Assembly (NCBI GenBank): GCA_036897095.1
Contig: JAYMSP010001474.1
Span: 1 to 31,725, forward strand
Length of the DNA stretch: 31,725 bases
Direction: 5' to 3'
Source: Plantago elongata
Lineage: Eukaryota > Streptophyta > Magnoliopsida > Lamiales > Plantaginaceae
The position numbers and the translations under genes were made by a program. Each line of letters begins with the position of its first letter. Positions within the stretch are counted from its first letter, which is position 1. Under the pieces are notes generated by a model. It was not told the DNA's origin and ran no database searches. It saw nothing but the letters and a program-made list of their open reading frames with translations. Shown in pieces: positions 11,603-22,147 of this stretch.

Positions 11603-13194
11603 TTTGATTATCACTTTTTAGACGGATATAATACATATAAAAATGAATACGCTTTGAAAAAGGTTTATGTTTAAAACAGCGTTAAAAAGTTAAATAGAAT
11701 GTGTAAGGACATCAATTGGGTAGCAATTGATTAATGTGTTTGATATTTTTTTAAATTAATTAATTTTTTAAATATTATATGATTGTTTTAAAATTGTTAG
11801 TTTAATTGAAAAAGTAAGAGTAGGGTGTAAAAAAATATTTATTGCTTGCTGAATAAAATATGAGTTAATTTTTTTTTATTGCATGATAGTACAAAATAAG
11901 AGTAATTCCTACGGTGTTTAACAGATGATAATTTGTTTTATTAGTGAGCCAAACATGCGCTCTCTTTATTATTCAATTAAAAAATGTTAATGAAATATAT
12001 TTTGTAATAGATATTATATGAATAAAATTGTAATTGTGAATGGGTGACATATAGTAAGAGAGTTAGTGAATTAAGTTATTGTGAAGTAATATAAAATATC
12101 AATAATTAGTTATTTTAATAACATATTTTATGTGTTAGTAAGTGTTCAATAGATACTTGAATAAATAAATTTGGAAAGTTTTTACTTTTAACGAAGAAAA
12201 TAATGATTTCCCTAACAAAAAGTAGAATTTCCCAAAATTAAATTAGTAAATTCGAAAAGTCATAACAGCCGCCAAGACGCTAACTACTGGTTGTCACAAG
12301 TCATGAACTAAAGTACTTGTTGTACAAACAATATGAGAAAAATATAACATAATGAGCCTATATTTAATATCTTCAATGTAATAACCTCCAATAGATTAAC
12401 AGAAGTAACCGTCTTCACTTTTTTGCAATCGTCCTTAAGAATAATATCTTGAAAAATTGTTAATATACTTTATTCACAAAAGCATCCTAGATTTCCTTGT
12501 TTGGTAACATTGAAATTTTCTTAATTAATGGTGTTTATCTATTGGGAGTCAAATATCACCAATTTTAAAATAACTAGGTATTGAGAAGTCATGATTTTAG
12601 TACATTCCCAATCACTTTAGAACATATTTTCACCGTTTAAAAAATATAACAATTAAACAATAAAACATAAAATGTTTAATAGCTCTGCCTTCAAACTCTA
12701 TCATCCCACCGTTTATAATGCAATGATGTAATTGAACTCCTCTTAAACTGTTTATAAAAATAAAAAGAAAAAAACTTCATTAAAAACTCTAGTGCAGGAC
12801 AAATAATTACATATAAAATCCCACTACATAAAATCCCACCAAATGATCTCATCATCATAACGTAACTGTGGGAGGCGCGCTCTCTGAGAACATTAAAAAG
12901 GGTGAGATTAAGTATAAAAATTTTCCAAAGTAGTATGCTGCAGTATACTGGGACTTGCATTGTCTTGAGACAACCAGTATCCGGACTGAAGCAAATAGAA
13001 CATACAGTACAAATTGATACACTGATTCTTAGTTTCCACAAAATATGAATTCACGTCACAAATGTTGATACTGATTCATAGTTTCAACATATGATATCCC
13101 AATATAGTTTCAACATATTACACTGTTCAAGTGTCCACGTTCAAAAGCACTACTATCAAGATATCCAGAGAGTTTTTCAGGCAAAATCCATAAA
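11603..13194. other. AT-rich intergenic DNA and TFIIF-alpha 3' flank
   Basis: Nothing protein-like was seen. The part next to 13195 should contain the TFIIF-alpha 3'UTR on the minus strand. The phrase AGTTTCAACATAT occurs twice near 13080-13118, a small duplication in that presumed 3'UTR. Confidence 0.45.
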
Positions 13195-16100
13195 TTATCG
13201 GTCTCTTAGAACCACATAGCTTGCCCCGTTAGTCTTGTGTATCTTAGAAATCCTTCTCAAAACAGCTGCAAATGCATCCTTGTCCTGCATAGAACATATT
13301 ATCTCAGCATCATGAAATTCTCAGATGTAAACAGACCAGAAGATCAATTATGGGGCAAGATTATGTCACACTAGATTGATTTGAACTTTGATTAACAAAA
13401 ACAATAAGTAACAATTCCAATATCTACAAAACACAGGTCAATTTGAAAGAAAAGTATAAAGAGATTGCAGTTTTCTCATTACTCAATTACTACCTCTTTC
13501 GTCTTCAGTCTAGATTTAAACTTGGTAACAAGATCCTGTGTGGTAATCGGAGTTTTTTGTAGCAAGACTGCCCTGATTTCTTCTTCCGTAACTGGTCCAG
13601 AAGGGGCCGTTGATGCAGTTCTTAAGGATGAGGAAGATATTGCACCTCTGGAAGGTGCGCTGCTCCTGGAAGAGGAGCCAGGCTCATCTTTCACAGATTT
13701 GATGTCCTGCATCAGAGAAGCACAGCCCAGCCAGAAATAAATATCTTAAATAAAAAATCCAAAACTGAAAAAAGAATTTAAGGAAAAAATAAAACACTCT
13801 GTTACAGTTACTAACAGTTTCTGCTTTGACTTTCTTCAGAGGTGCCCCGCTAGTTGTCTTTGTTTCATCACTGTTATTTTTTCTTTTCCCCTTCGATGAC
13901 TTTGAGGTGGGTGGTGTGCCACGGCCAGCGCCAGATGAACCTTGTTTTGCTGGACTGGGGTTATCAACTGGTTCCTCTTTAAGAGTTTCCTTTTTAGGGG
14001 CTAGTACAGGAGATATATCATCCTCCAGCTAACAAATATAAAAAACGATAGTGTGAATCAGTTTCACATAGATAACTTGCTGCCTTGAAGCGCCTAGCAA
14101 ATTCACAACCAACAAATTTCTTTTCCAACCAGAAAAACCACCCACACTCTTTTAATTGTACACAGCTCACAAGGAAGAAGAAAATAGCAAGAAATAAACA
14201 TATATTTAGTGAGGAAAAAATGAAAAACCCAGATCACAAGAGAATACAAATGAACACAAACAATTCACAGTGGATTCCAATTTATGCATGTGGCATATAG
14301 ACAATTACTCAATAGACATACATCATCGTCGTCGTCGTCATCATCGTCTGCGTCTGAATCATCCATCCCATTCGCTTTCCCCAGCAACTTCTTAATCTCC
14401 TTCCCCGATTTGCTCAACTTCACTCCCTCCTCTTCATCTCCTTCATCCTCGTCGTCTTCGTCCTGAAGTACAAAGAGAGAGTTTAGTAAGAATTTAAGTT
14501 CACAACGTAAGCATAAGCAGTGACACAAGCACAAACTAACCATGCACTAAATAACTAATGAGAAGGGATCAGAATTTTAAGTACAAAGCATATCTACCCC
14601 GATATATCATTCTTCCCCATTAGATTTTACCTTCTCTCACCCCCTATTGCTAAAAGTGGAAACAACATCAACGCTTCTCTCTTTTCCTCAAAATACTCTG
14701 AGGTTTCTCAAGTTGAATGTGTATTGAGATAGTAGCATGATATGGCATTTATGATATTCTTATCTAGAAAGAGGTATGTATTCAGTTATTAAATTTCATT
14801 GCCTTACTATTTAACAAACGAGAAGAATAAACACAAGTCATGACCCCATGCAAGACATTGCATGCGTGAGTTTCACAGGCTGTTACAACTAAAATTCCCT
14901 TGAAATAATTAGGGAAACATCTAATTGCTTCATCTAAATAAGGACATGATTACTGAGAGCTCCACATGCAAGTGTGATCCATAACTATCAGTCAGAATGT
15001 TCAAAAAAAAATGAAAGCATTGGAAATCTATTGTTATTCCCTCGGTATGTTCAATGTACTCAAGTATAACTAGGTCAATTGGTCCTAGAACTCCACCCAG
15101 CAGAGATAACGACAGCATATATTAAAACTTCTCCAGTATATACTTTGAGACTATCAGAGGATTAAATATGACTAAGGAATAAGTGCCCTGCAAAACTGGG
15201 AGCCAGAAACTTCACATCCTCGGCAACATCATTGACTGACAAGTCATACAGTTTTACATGCAAATTAAAATGAATACTAATTGGAATTGGATGAAACAAT
15301 CATCACTCGGTATCCTTTGTCTGTATATAGGTTAACAGTAATAAATTATACAACATATGAAATTTATGCTAGACATCATCATAGCTGTAATTAAGGCGTG
15401 TTCCTAAAGTTAGGTAAGTACAAAACTAGATCGGGAAGTAACTTAACCTGCTTAATTTCAGGTGGGGCAGGAATTTCAGGTGCCAGATCTTCTCGTTCCT
15501 CAGGATCAACTTGCAAACGTTCATCGTCATCGGTAAAAATTTCTTCATGCTCCCAATCATCACCTACACGATAATTCAATGTATCAAGCTCGAACCACCA
15601 ATAACCAATCCCAGAAATGAAACCTTTAAATAATGTAAACACATGCCTGTCCTCACCCTTTTCAATATCATCATCGTCAAAGTCAAGGTCACCACCTCTT
15701 GGGCCTTCCTCGTCATCATCTCCACCTTTTTTATTGAGTCCTAACCTATTTTTCCTTGCTCCCTCTTCATCTTCGTCTTCTTCTCCCCTGTCAGAAGCAT
15801 TTGCTTCTTCCTCAGCCCCTGAGGACTTTTTACGCCCCTTCCCACCAGCTGTAGGCTCCTTATCATCCTTCTCGACTTCACCAAAAGCAGCAGCTCCATT
15901 GTTAGCTGCTTTCATCATCCATCTTTCATAACCATCAGCTGTTTTCCTTCTGTTTTTCATCTTTTCTTCAGCTTCTTCCAATGTGAGTTGTTTATATTGT
16001 GCCACTTTGTTGAAGTTGTACCTAAAACATCCAAACAAGGGTGGTAACTGGTAACACACAAGAACAACAAAGCACAAATAGAACACTAGCAATATCTACC

Positions 16101-16606
16101 ATGAACCAGCAGGGATGGCAACAAATTCCTTCCCTTGAAGCATCAGAAGGTAATATGTGGCTGACTGTGATCCCTCAAGTACACCCTGATATTGAAACTG
16201 GCCCGTTTCATCTTCCAGTAGCCAAGGACGGTTCTTGAACTTCTCCTATAATGATAGAAAAAGATAATTAAGCACAGATAACAGATAAACAAGATTTATT
16301 AACTTATTATATAACGCCAGCCAAGTAAAGGAGGGTAAGTGAATCAAGCCTTTCTTATAAATGGATATGGGGAGAGAGATTAATGAGTAAGGTTGCAGTT
16401 CGCATAACAGCTTACACAGCTGACAGCCCCATCTGATAGTGAACATAAAAGGGTGGTTTTGTTTGATAAACATATAATTTTTGCCCAATCAAGGGAAAAC
16501 TGACAATGCAATCTAACCTAGGGTCAACAAGAGTACAGATATATAAAAAGAAATCCAATAATGGACATGCAAGCTAAACATAACTAGAGAGACATATTTT
16601 TATCTG

Positions 16607-16637
<31 letters not shown>

Positions 16638-17906
16638 CATTATTATTATTATTATTTTATTACTATTATTATTATTATTATTATTATTAATGTTGATGAT
16701 GATGTTGTTGTTGTTGGTAAGACGTGTGAAGACTCAGAGTTGAAGAAACAACAAAAATCCATTTAGGCCAAAGCAGTACCCGCAAGGTATCAGTCACTTG
16801 ACGCCCCTGCAGAGCTTCCTTCTGCATCGACCATTTATTTTCATTCTTCTTCTTGAAGTTCGGAAGCCCAGTTGCGAATCTACCAATAAAATAATTTTTG
16901 TCGCTGCTGGAACACGCGCGGACATTGTATTCCTGATTTGACAATAAAACGAGTTTCAGTATATGAGAATCAAAATATCATCATCTTAACAAATTCACAT
17001 TAAAAGGTAGTTGAGGACTTTGAGATTCTATTCCTGAGATCTTATGTGCAAACCATATGAAAGTCACAACTAACTGGAATGATAAATTGCATGTAAGTCC
17101 CCCAGTCACCCCCCAGTCTCCCACAACTCGTTTCAAGATCTCAAGATAAACACAAATTTATGACACTAGTAAAGGAATCCCATGATAAGGTGAGTGATAT
17201 CTAACAAAGTGACTACTGGTTGATAGAATGACTCGGTCACCTTATGTAATCAGTGTTATCTCTGAGCTGGGATAGAATTAATATCCCATTTTAATTGTGT
17301 TGGACCTCACTTCCATATTTGATCATCCCGCCTACAAGATAATATAGCCATCTTATAATCAAGGCATAACTCAACTAACTCAACACGTAACAAACCTCCA
17401 AAAACAGCAATAAAATTTTAATTATATACCAAATACAAATTAATTTTCACAACTAGTTAAACTGTAGTTACTATTAATCAATATCTCAGTCAAAATTCCC
17501 GCAATTAAAGTTCCGTGCCAAACAGGTTATTATAGAGCACCCGAGATGAATCACAGATAAATGCTTAATGCCTTACACTGATCAATCGAGTAATGAGATA
17601 AATGCTTAATGCTTTACACTGATCAATCAAGTAATGAGATAAATGCTTAATGCCTTACCCTGATCAATCGGGTAATGAGATAACTGTTCAATGTCTTACG
17701 CTGATCAATAGAGTAATAAATGGTTAATGCCTTACCCTGATCAATCGAGTAATAGGCGTGCCACACTCGTAACACTTGCTACGATTCTCGGCCATCGCTT
17801 TGCCGCACGTCAAGCAGAGGGTGAGGTGCTTGCAAGAGCTACCGTATAGGTCCGCGGTTGATCCACAACCGCTGCACGATTGCTTCAGTATCAAATCCGC
17901 CGACAT
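13195..17906 (-). CDS. Transcription initiation factor IIF subunit alpha (RAP74)
   Basis: Nine coding exons on the minus strand: 17906-17736, 16932-16780, 16245-16100, 16021-15657, 15563-15448, 14462-14322, 14028-13816, 13706-13494 and 13284-13195. All junctions are GT-AG and the frame closes to 535 aa, close to the Arabidopsis protein. Residues 1-57 hold four Cys pairs or singles (C11xxC14, C25, C31xxC34, C45xxC48), a zinc-binding-like N-terminal extension. The dimerisation part follows (EYNVRACSSSDKNYFIGRF, then WLLEDETGQFQYQG and FVAIPAGSWYNFNKVAQYK). The middle is highly charged, with Asp/Glu runs and KNRLGLNKKGGDDDEEGPRG. The last 60 or so residues (from GPVTEEEIRAVLLQ to NGASYVVLRDR) are the C-terminal winged-helix domain that contacts TFIIB and the CTD phosphatase FCP1 in other eukaryotes. 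It is a nuclear general factor for Pol II initiation and elongation, paired with TFIIF-beta. Confidence 0.95.
14463..15447. other. TFIIF-alpha intron 5, 985 bp
   Basis: The longest stretch without coding exon in this gene besides intron 1. It is AT-rich, and no nested gene or transposon ends were recognised. Confidence 0.5.
15564..15656 (-). other. In-frame, stop-free 93-bp intron of TFIIF-alpha
   Basis: The intron between exons 4 and 5 runs from GTGAGG to GTGTAG. It is exactly 31 codons long and has no stop in the reading frame, so retention would insert 31 residues, including an aromatic patch (GYWWFELD), into the acidic region after DDDDIEKG. Splicing it out restores the family sequence EKGDDWEHEEIF, which is why it is called an intron. 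Confidence 0.8.
16609..16690. repeat. ATT trinucleotide microsatellite in TFIIF-alpha intron 2
   Basis: About 27 ATT/TTA units, lightly interrupted, followed by short GATGATGATG and GTTGTTGTTG tracts. It lies about 90 bp upstream of the exon 2 end in plus coordinates, so within intron 2 on the minus strand. A likely length polymorphism. Confidence 0.9.
17557..17755 (-). repeat. 41-bp tandem repeat spanning the TFIIF-alpha exon 1 donor, five copies
   Basis: In plus coordinates the phrase ATGCTTAATG or a variant starts at 17561, 17602, 17643, 17684 and 17720: three steps of 41 bp, then one of 36. On the minus strand each unit reads ATTACTCGATTGATCAG, then (G/T/C)GTAAGG-like, then CATTAAGCATTTATC. 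The copy nearest the gene start contains the true exon end (ATCAGG|GTAAGG at 17736/17735); the other four lie in the intron. The array is therefore a tandem duplication of the exon-intron junction itself. Confidence 0.9.
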
Positions 17907-17930
17907 TCTGCACCTCCCAGATCCCCTGTG

Positions 17931-18292
17931 CTACAAACTAAAACGATCGAGATCAGTACCAGAACAAAAGACTAACAAAGTTTAGAAGCTGATGTTTGAA
18001 TCCGATAGAAGGAATTTAGGGTTTGGATAAATTCACAACTCCGACCGCCACGTTAGCAACAAATCGCCAACCCACCTTCGAACAATCTGCCTCACCGGAA
18101 TTCACCTCTTCAAGCTGCTCCTTCACCGATAACAACCCAAAATTTTGCCCCTACGAACTGCGCCGCCTCTCGTCACCGGAATCGACCAAAATTCCGCGGG
18201 ATCCCGAAACACCCACTGCTGGCAAAACTCGAAATTGCAGTCAGAAAATCGGAGCTCTATCTCTTCAATGAAACTTGATGGAAATTTCTTAC
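17931..18292 (-). other. Probable 5'UTR intron of TFIIF-alpha
   Basis: On the minus strand a strong donor AGG|GTAAG ends an exon at 18293, and a pyrimidine-rich acceptor TTTTAGTTTGTAG precedes an exon starting at 17930, 24 bases before the ATG. The 362-bp interval holds a telo-box-like AAACCCTAAATTCC (18026-18013). This is inference from consensus; the interval could also be an unspliced leader. Confidence 0.45.
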
Positions 18293-18382
18293 CCTCCTCT
18301 GTACACGCGCGTTGAGAACGGTGTTGGAAGAAGAAGACGAAATCTTGGCTATTTCCGATTTTCATACATAACTTGGAGACGG

Positions 18383-18428
18383 ACATGGGCTTAGATGCTA
18401 ATTGGGCCTCTTAGATGGTGGGCCATCA
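18383..18428 (-). promoter_or_regulatory. TFIIF-alpha promoter with Site II motifs
   Basis: TGGGCT, TGGGCC and TGGGCC (plus-strand reading) occur at about 18386, 18403 and 18420, that is GGCCCA/AGCCCA toward the gene. Clustered Site II motifs are typical of plant housekeeping promoters. They sit about 95-130 bp upstream of the proposed leader donor. Confidence 0.5.
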
Positions 18429-18593
18429 ATTTATCCATACGAATTAACATGCCTTATTACTCTTGGTCGATCTAGTTATCGCCGGTCAAAATTTTTATTC
18501 CATAAAATCTACTCTCCAACTCGAGACACTCGACTAGAAGAGTGAGGGACAAACTGTATTGATAAAAAATACGCTTGCATTGCCAACAATGTG

Positions 18594-20480
18594 ACTTTGA
18601 CCAATTTTGACTAGTTAACCAAATCGGGACCAAAAGCGTAGGTCAATAGTGACTTTGACTAGTTTGACCAATTGGGACCAAACACTCAAGTGAGCCTAAT
18701 CAAATAATTGGATAAACGCTTCATATGGGTCAGCTCAATCCAAAGTGCTACATATCCAATTACAAGTCCACAAAGCCATAAGGACCATCAGGTCAAAAGT
18801 GGACATAGTCTTAACGAGGAGGGATTCCAGTGCTCTAGTCCACATCATAGAACGCATAACCATTCTGGAAGCCTCCTAGCCCACACGTGAGTTGCTAGAA
18901 GTGTGGGAAAAATTCAAAAAAGGTACCTTAAATTGTGTCATTACCGAGAAATGTACCTTATTTTGTGACCGGCCGATTTTGGTACCTTATATTTTTGAAT
19001 TGTCCAAATTGGGTACTACATCAGTCAAATTTAACGGAACCATTAATTTTGACCCCAAAAAAATCAATCATTACAGAAAAAGGTACCTTATTTTGTGACC
19101 GTCCAATTTTGGTACCTTATTTTTTTTTTGGTCCAATATTAGTACTCTGTCGGTTATTGACCTGATTAATGTGCATTTGCGTGAATTAACACATTTTTCA
19201 TCAGTATATCACGTGAATAACACACACTTTGAATTAAAAAATTATTAGAAAAAATAAAAGAAATTTTATTACGAAAAAAATATACAATTAAATAAATAAA
19301 AACCAGCAAAGCTTAATAATATAAATCTCTTTAAACAAAACCACACACCCATTCTTTTTCGATTATTCCAAGAACCTCAGTCGACTTCTCAGGTTATTTG
19401 TGAAATCATTCAATTTTGGATAGGAAGTCGATTAGGGTTCTTGGAATAATTGGGGAAAAATTGGTGTGTGGGTTTTGTTTTATAAAAAATGATTATACTA
19501 GGGTTTAAGGATTTTTTTATTGAGTGATTTTTATTTTTCAGATTAAAATTGATTTTTAATTATTATTTTTAATTCAAATTTCATGTAACGAAAAATGTGT
19601 TAATTCACATTAATGCGCAATAGTTAGGTTAAAATTAACGGTTCATTCAATTTTGACCGATGCAGTATTCAAATTGGTCAAATAAAAATTATAAGTACCA
19701 GAATCAAATGGTCACAAAATAAGGTGCATTTTTCGGTAATTATACAACTTAAGGTACCTTTTTTGGACTTTTTTCCGCAAAATTAACAGCCCCGGCAATT
19801 TTGACTAACGGAGTACACAAATTGGACAAATGAAAAATATAAGGTACAAAAATTGAACAGTCAAAAAATAAGGTACCCTTTTCGTTAATGACACAACATA
19901 AGATACCTTTTTTGGATTTTTCCCCCTAGAAGCGCACACCACACTAAGGAGTCTACGGTCTCTATAGGAGAAAAAGTCTCAAGTAGGCGGTTGGAGGACT
20001 TCGAATTACTCGCATATAGTTAGTGGGGGTGTCAATATAAGGAGGCAGAGGAGAAACCCTAAAGATCACATTCTTCACACTCTTAACATACTATCGCTTA
20101 CGCAATCATCTCTTCCTCTCTTATTGAATCATAACCACTAATGCGAGCATCCCTAGTACCTCCATAGCTTCCAATAACGCACATAGGCTTGAGGAGCTTC
20201 TCCATAGTCTTACGTGAATTCCATACTCCATAACTTAAAGGTCCTTCCACCTATCAATTCACAATCACTCTCCAGGTGCACATCTCTCCGAAAGCCCCTT
20301 GAACTAGCACAAGGATATAAGTCAATTACTATTTCTTTTACTTTACATCTTCCAGACTTATTGGCTTGAGCGTCAGAGTTCATACGGTCGGCACCACACC
20401 GGTGTCCCAATTGGATCTCACGCTTTTACATGCTCTCATGTTGTCTTGTAAGTCGTCGGGTGCTACGCAATTCGTACAAA
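18594..20480 (+). mobile_element. Fragment of a gypsy-like LTR, split by a MULE
   Basis: After removal of 18904-19925 the flanks read as one unit. The left part has duplicated TGACTTTGAC...GGGACCAAA phrases (about 18594-18680). The right part has a TATA-like TCAATATAAGGAGG at about 20032, a leader-like AGGAGAAACCCTAAAGATCA, and near 20350 GGCTTGAGCGTCAGAG followed by CACCGGTGTCCC. The TTGAGCGTC phrase is characteristic of the U5 part of many plant Ty3/gypsy LTRs. No gag-pol remnant lies beside it, so it is a solo or truncated LTR. Its outer limits are uncertain. Confidence 0.55.
18904..19925. mobile_element. Near-palindromic Mutator-like (foldback) element
   Basis: CTAGAAGTG (18895-18903) and CTAGAAGCG (19926-19934) form a 9-bp target duplication with one mismatch, the Mutator length. 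The ends are TGGGAAAAATTC and, inverted, GGGGAAAAATCC. Each arm repeats AAAAAAGGTACCTTA and TTTTGTGACC(A/G) units twice, so there are tandem repeats within the terminal inverted repeats. The arms continue inward (GTGAATTAACACATTTTTC on both sides) to a central hairpin: AAACAAAACCACACACCC near 19336 pairs with GGTGTGTGGGTTTTGTTT near 19463. Nearly the whole 1022 bp can fold back on itself. No transposase was found. Confidence 0.8.
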
Positions 20481-20607
20481 TCCTTAATTGTAGATTTATG
20501 AGCATCTACAATATATAAACATATATGAACTTTTAAAAAAAAGTCGTAAAACAAATTAACCATATTTTACCAATGATGATGAATTTATGTTATTTGTATT
20601 ATAATAA

Positions 20608-20640
20608 CTAGAGTTAAAGCACCGCGCATAAGCGCGGTGC
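20608..20640 (-). mobile_element. Helitron 3' terminus
   Basis: On the minus strand a perfect 9-bp-stem hairpin (GCACCGCGC, loop of 4, GCGCGGTGC; plus 20619-20640) is followed seven bases later by CTAG and then T. Hairpin plus CTRR end plus insertion between A and T is the Helitron signature. The body would extend to higher coordinates, and its 5' TC end was not located. Later insertions (MITE, LINE) may lie inside it. Confidence 0.6.
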
Positions 20641-20709
20641 CCATATTTTGTTTAATAAAAACATATTCAACATTTTATCTTTCACAAAGTATATACCTAT
20701 ACTAACTTA

Positions 20710-20966
20710 TACTCTTTCCGTCCTAATTTCGTTGTTCCTTTATAACTTTTGATAAACAACGATTTCAAACTTCATATGCGAATAACTCATAAATAATGTT
20801 GATAAAATAAAATTATAAAATTTATAATATTAAAGATCACATAAATTTCATTATAAAATTTTCAACAATACATAAAAATGTATGATATGTGAGTAAATCA
20901 AGTTTAATGTTTGAAAACGTTCTATACAAAGTAAAATTAAAATATGAAACTGAAACATAGAGAGTA
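20710..20966. mobile_element. Stowaway-like MITE
   Basis: Begins TACTCTTTCCGTCCTAATTT and ends ACTGAAACATAGAGAGTA. This matches the well-known plant MITE type starting CTCCCTCCGTCCC, with TA target duplication. The 257-bp body is AT-rich and without ORF. The inverted ends have decayed. Confidence 0.65.
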
Positions 20967-21104
20967 TTTGTTAAAGGACATATGTTGAGCCACTACTGCT
21001 GTGTACCTCTTTGGGTGCACGGTCCTAAATGAGTTTTGCGTAATTTCTAAATATTAATTGGAAGAACATTGAGTCCAGCATTAGCAGCCGACATCGAAGG
21101 GGCA

Positions 21105-22147
21105 TCACTCTGAAGTTGTGTAACGATTAATATTATCGCCTTCCACACAACCATCCTGAAAACCAAGATCATAGCCCAAAATTACCGTTCTCTGCACAAC
21201 AATTGCCTCAGCCACTTCCACATCTGTTATGGAAGGAACAAGCAGACACCTCCAAGCCAGGATCTCACCTTTTGCGCTGCGTGCAACAACACTAACACTC
21301 GAGAAATTCTGGAGTGAGTAAACTGCAGCGTCATAATTGATTTAAATAACATCTGGACTTGAAGGAATCCAGCCCCCTACTTCTATGGAGCCAGTAGTCA
21401 TGCATCAATGTACGTCATCTTAGCCATCTTATAATTCACCAAATAATTCCTGGCAAACAGAACTGAATCAGCAGCGTCCAAATTTTTATCCTCGTGGACC
21501 AATTGTTCGGTGATGCCAAATGCTCCAACACGCGACCACAAAAAACTCCAACTCATCTTTGTTGAATGTAGCCCGCACTTGTTGAACCTACTCAAAAACC
21601 TGTGAATGGCCATTGTAAATGACAGTAAAATACAAATTAGATAGCGCCCAAAACAATCTAGCATAAGCACAATCCCGGAACACATGAAGTAAGGATTCCT
21701 CTCCAACAACACACGTTAAGCACCGTCGCCATCAATGCATCGACCTTTAAGAACAATATTAGCATGTAAAGAACCACACAAAAGTCGTCAAAAGAAAATA
21801 TTTATCTTATTGGGAACTTTAATATTCCAAACCCACGTCCAATCCATGCCCAGCCCAAACCCAAATCCACTCGTGTTGCCGCTCTTGATGATTTGTCCAA
21901 CGAATGGCACGAGCCACCGAATAGATCCCATGTTTAGTCCTAGACCATATCCATGTATCATCAGTCGCCATAAGGGGTAGAAGAATTTTAAGAATAGCTG
22001 TGACATCCATATCCCAAAAAACCTCTCGCAACACATGCTCATCCCACTCTCCAGTTTCAGCATCCAGTAGCTTAGCCACACAAGGATCAACCATCGACAA
22101 AACATTAATTCTAGTCTAGATAGTAAATACTGCAAATCTAAATTCAC
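21105..22147 (-). mobile_element. Dead LINE remnant: reverse-transcriptase zinc-binding and RNase H part
   Basis: Minus strand. LLDAETGEWDEHVLREVFW followed by DDTWIWSRTKHGIYSV (22100-21900) is the typical linker before the zinc-binding region of plant LINE reverse transcriptases. WNIKVPNKINIFF and GEESLLHVFRDCAYARLFW (about 21840-21640) follow in shifted frames. The end (about 21380-21105) has an RNase H-like run with INYDAAVYS, GEILAWRCL and VEVAEAIVV, ending EGDN. It is broken by at least three stops (TGA at the F-F-stop in the linker, TAA before CVVGEES, and TAA at 21344-21342) and a frameshift near 21715. No reverse-transcriptase core or endonuclease is present, so the copy is 5'-truncated. 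Confidence 0.8.

Noticed and set aside
12691-13041. Minus-strand ORF of 116 codons
   Set aside because: Random-looking composition in the 3' flank of TFIIF-alpha, with no domain.
13465-13740. Plus-strand ORF of 91 codons
   Set aside because: Antisense of TFIIF-alpha exon 8, which matches the family at protein level.
14284-14466. Plus-strand ORF of about 60 codons rich in Ser
   Set aside because: It is the antisense of the Asp/Glu codon runs of TFIIF-alpha exon 6; poly-Ser is the expected shadow of GAT/GAC/GAA repeats.
15617-15931. Plus-strand ORF of 104 codons, Ser/Pro-rich
   Set aside because: Antisense shadow of TFIIF-alpha exon 4.
17557-17755. CRISPR-like array (five regularly spaced repeats)
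   Set aside because: The units are contiguous tandem copies with no unique spacers, in a plant intron.
18123-18386. Minus-strand ORF of 87 codons upstream of TFIIF-alpha
   Set aside because: It crosses a strong donor (18293/18292) and has no recognisable family; probably leader sequence with an uORF at most.
18892-19165. Two overlapping ORFs with GRFWYLIF-like words
   Set aside because: They read through MULE terminal repeats and are not proteins.
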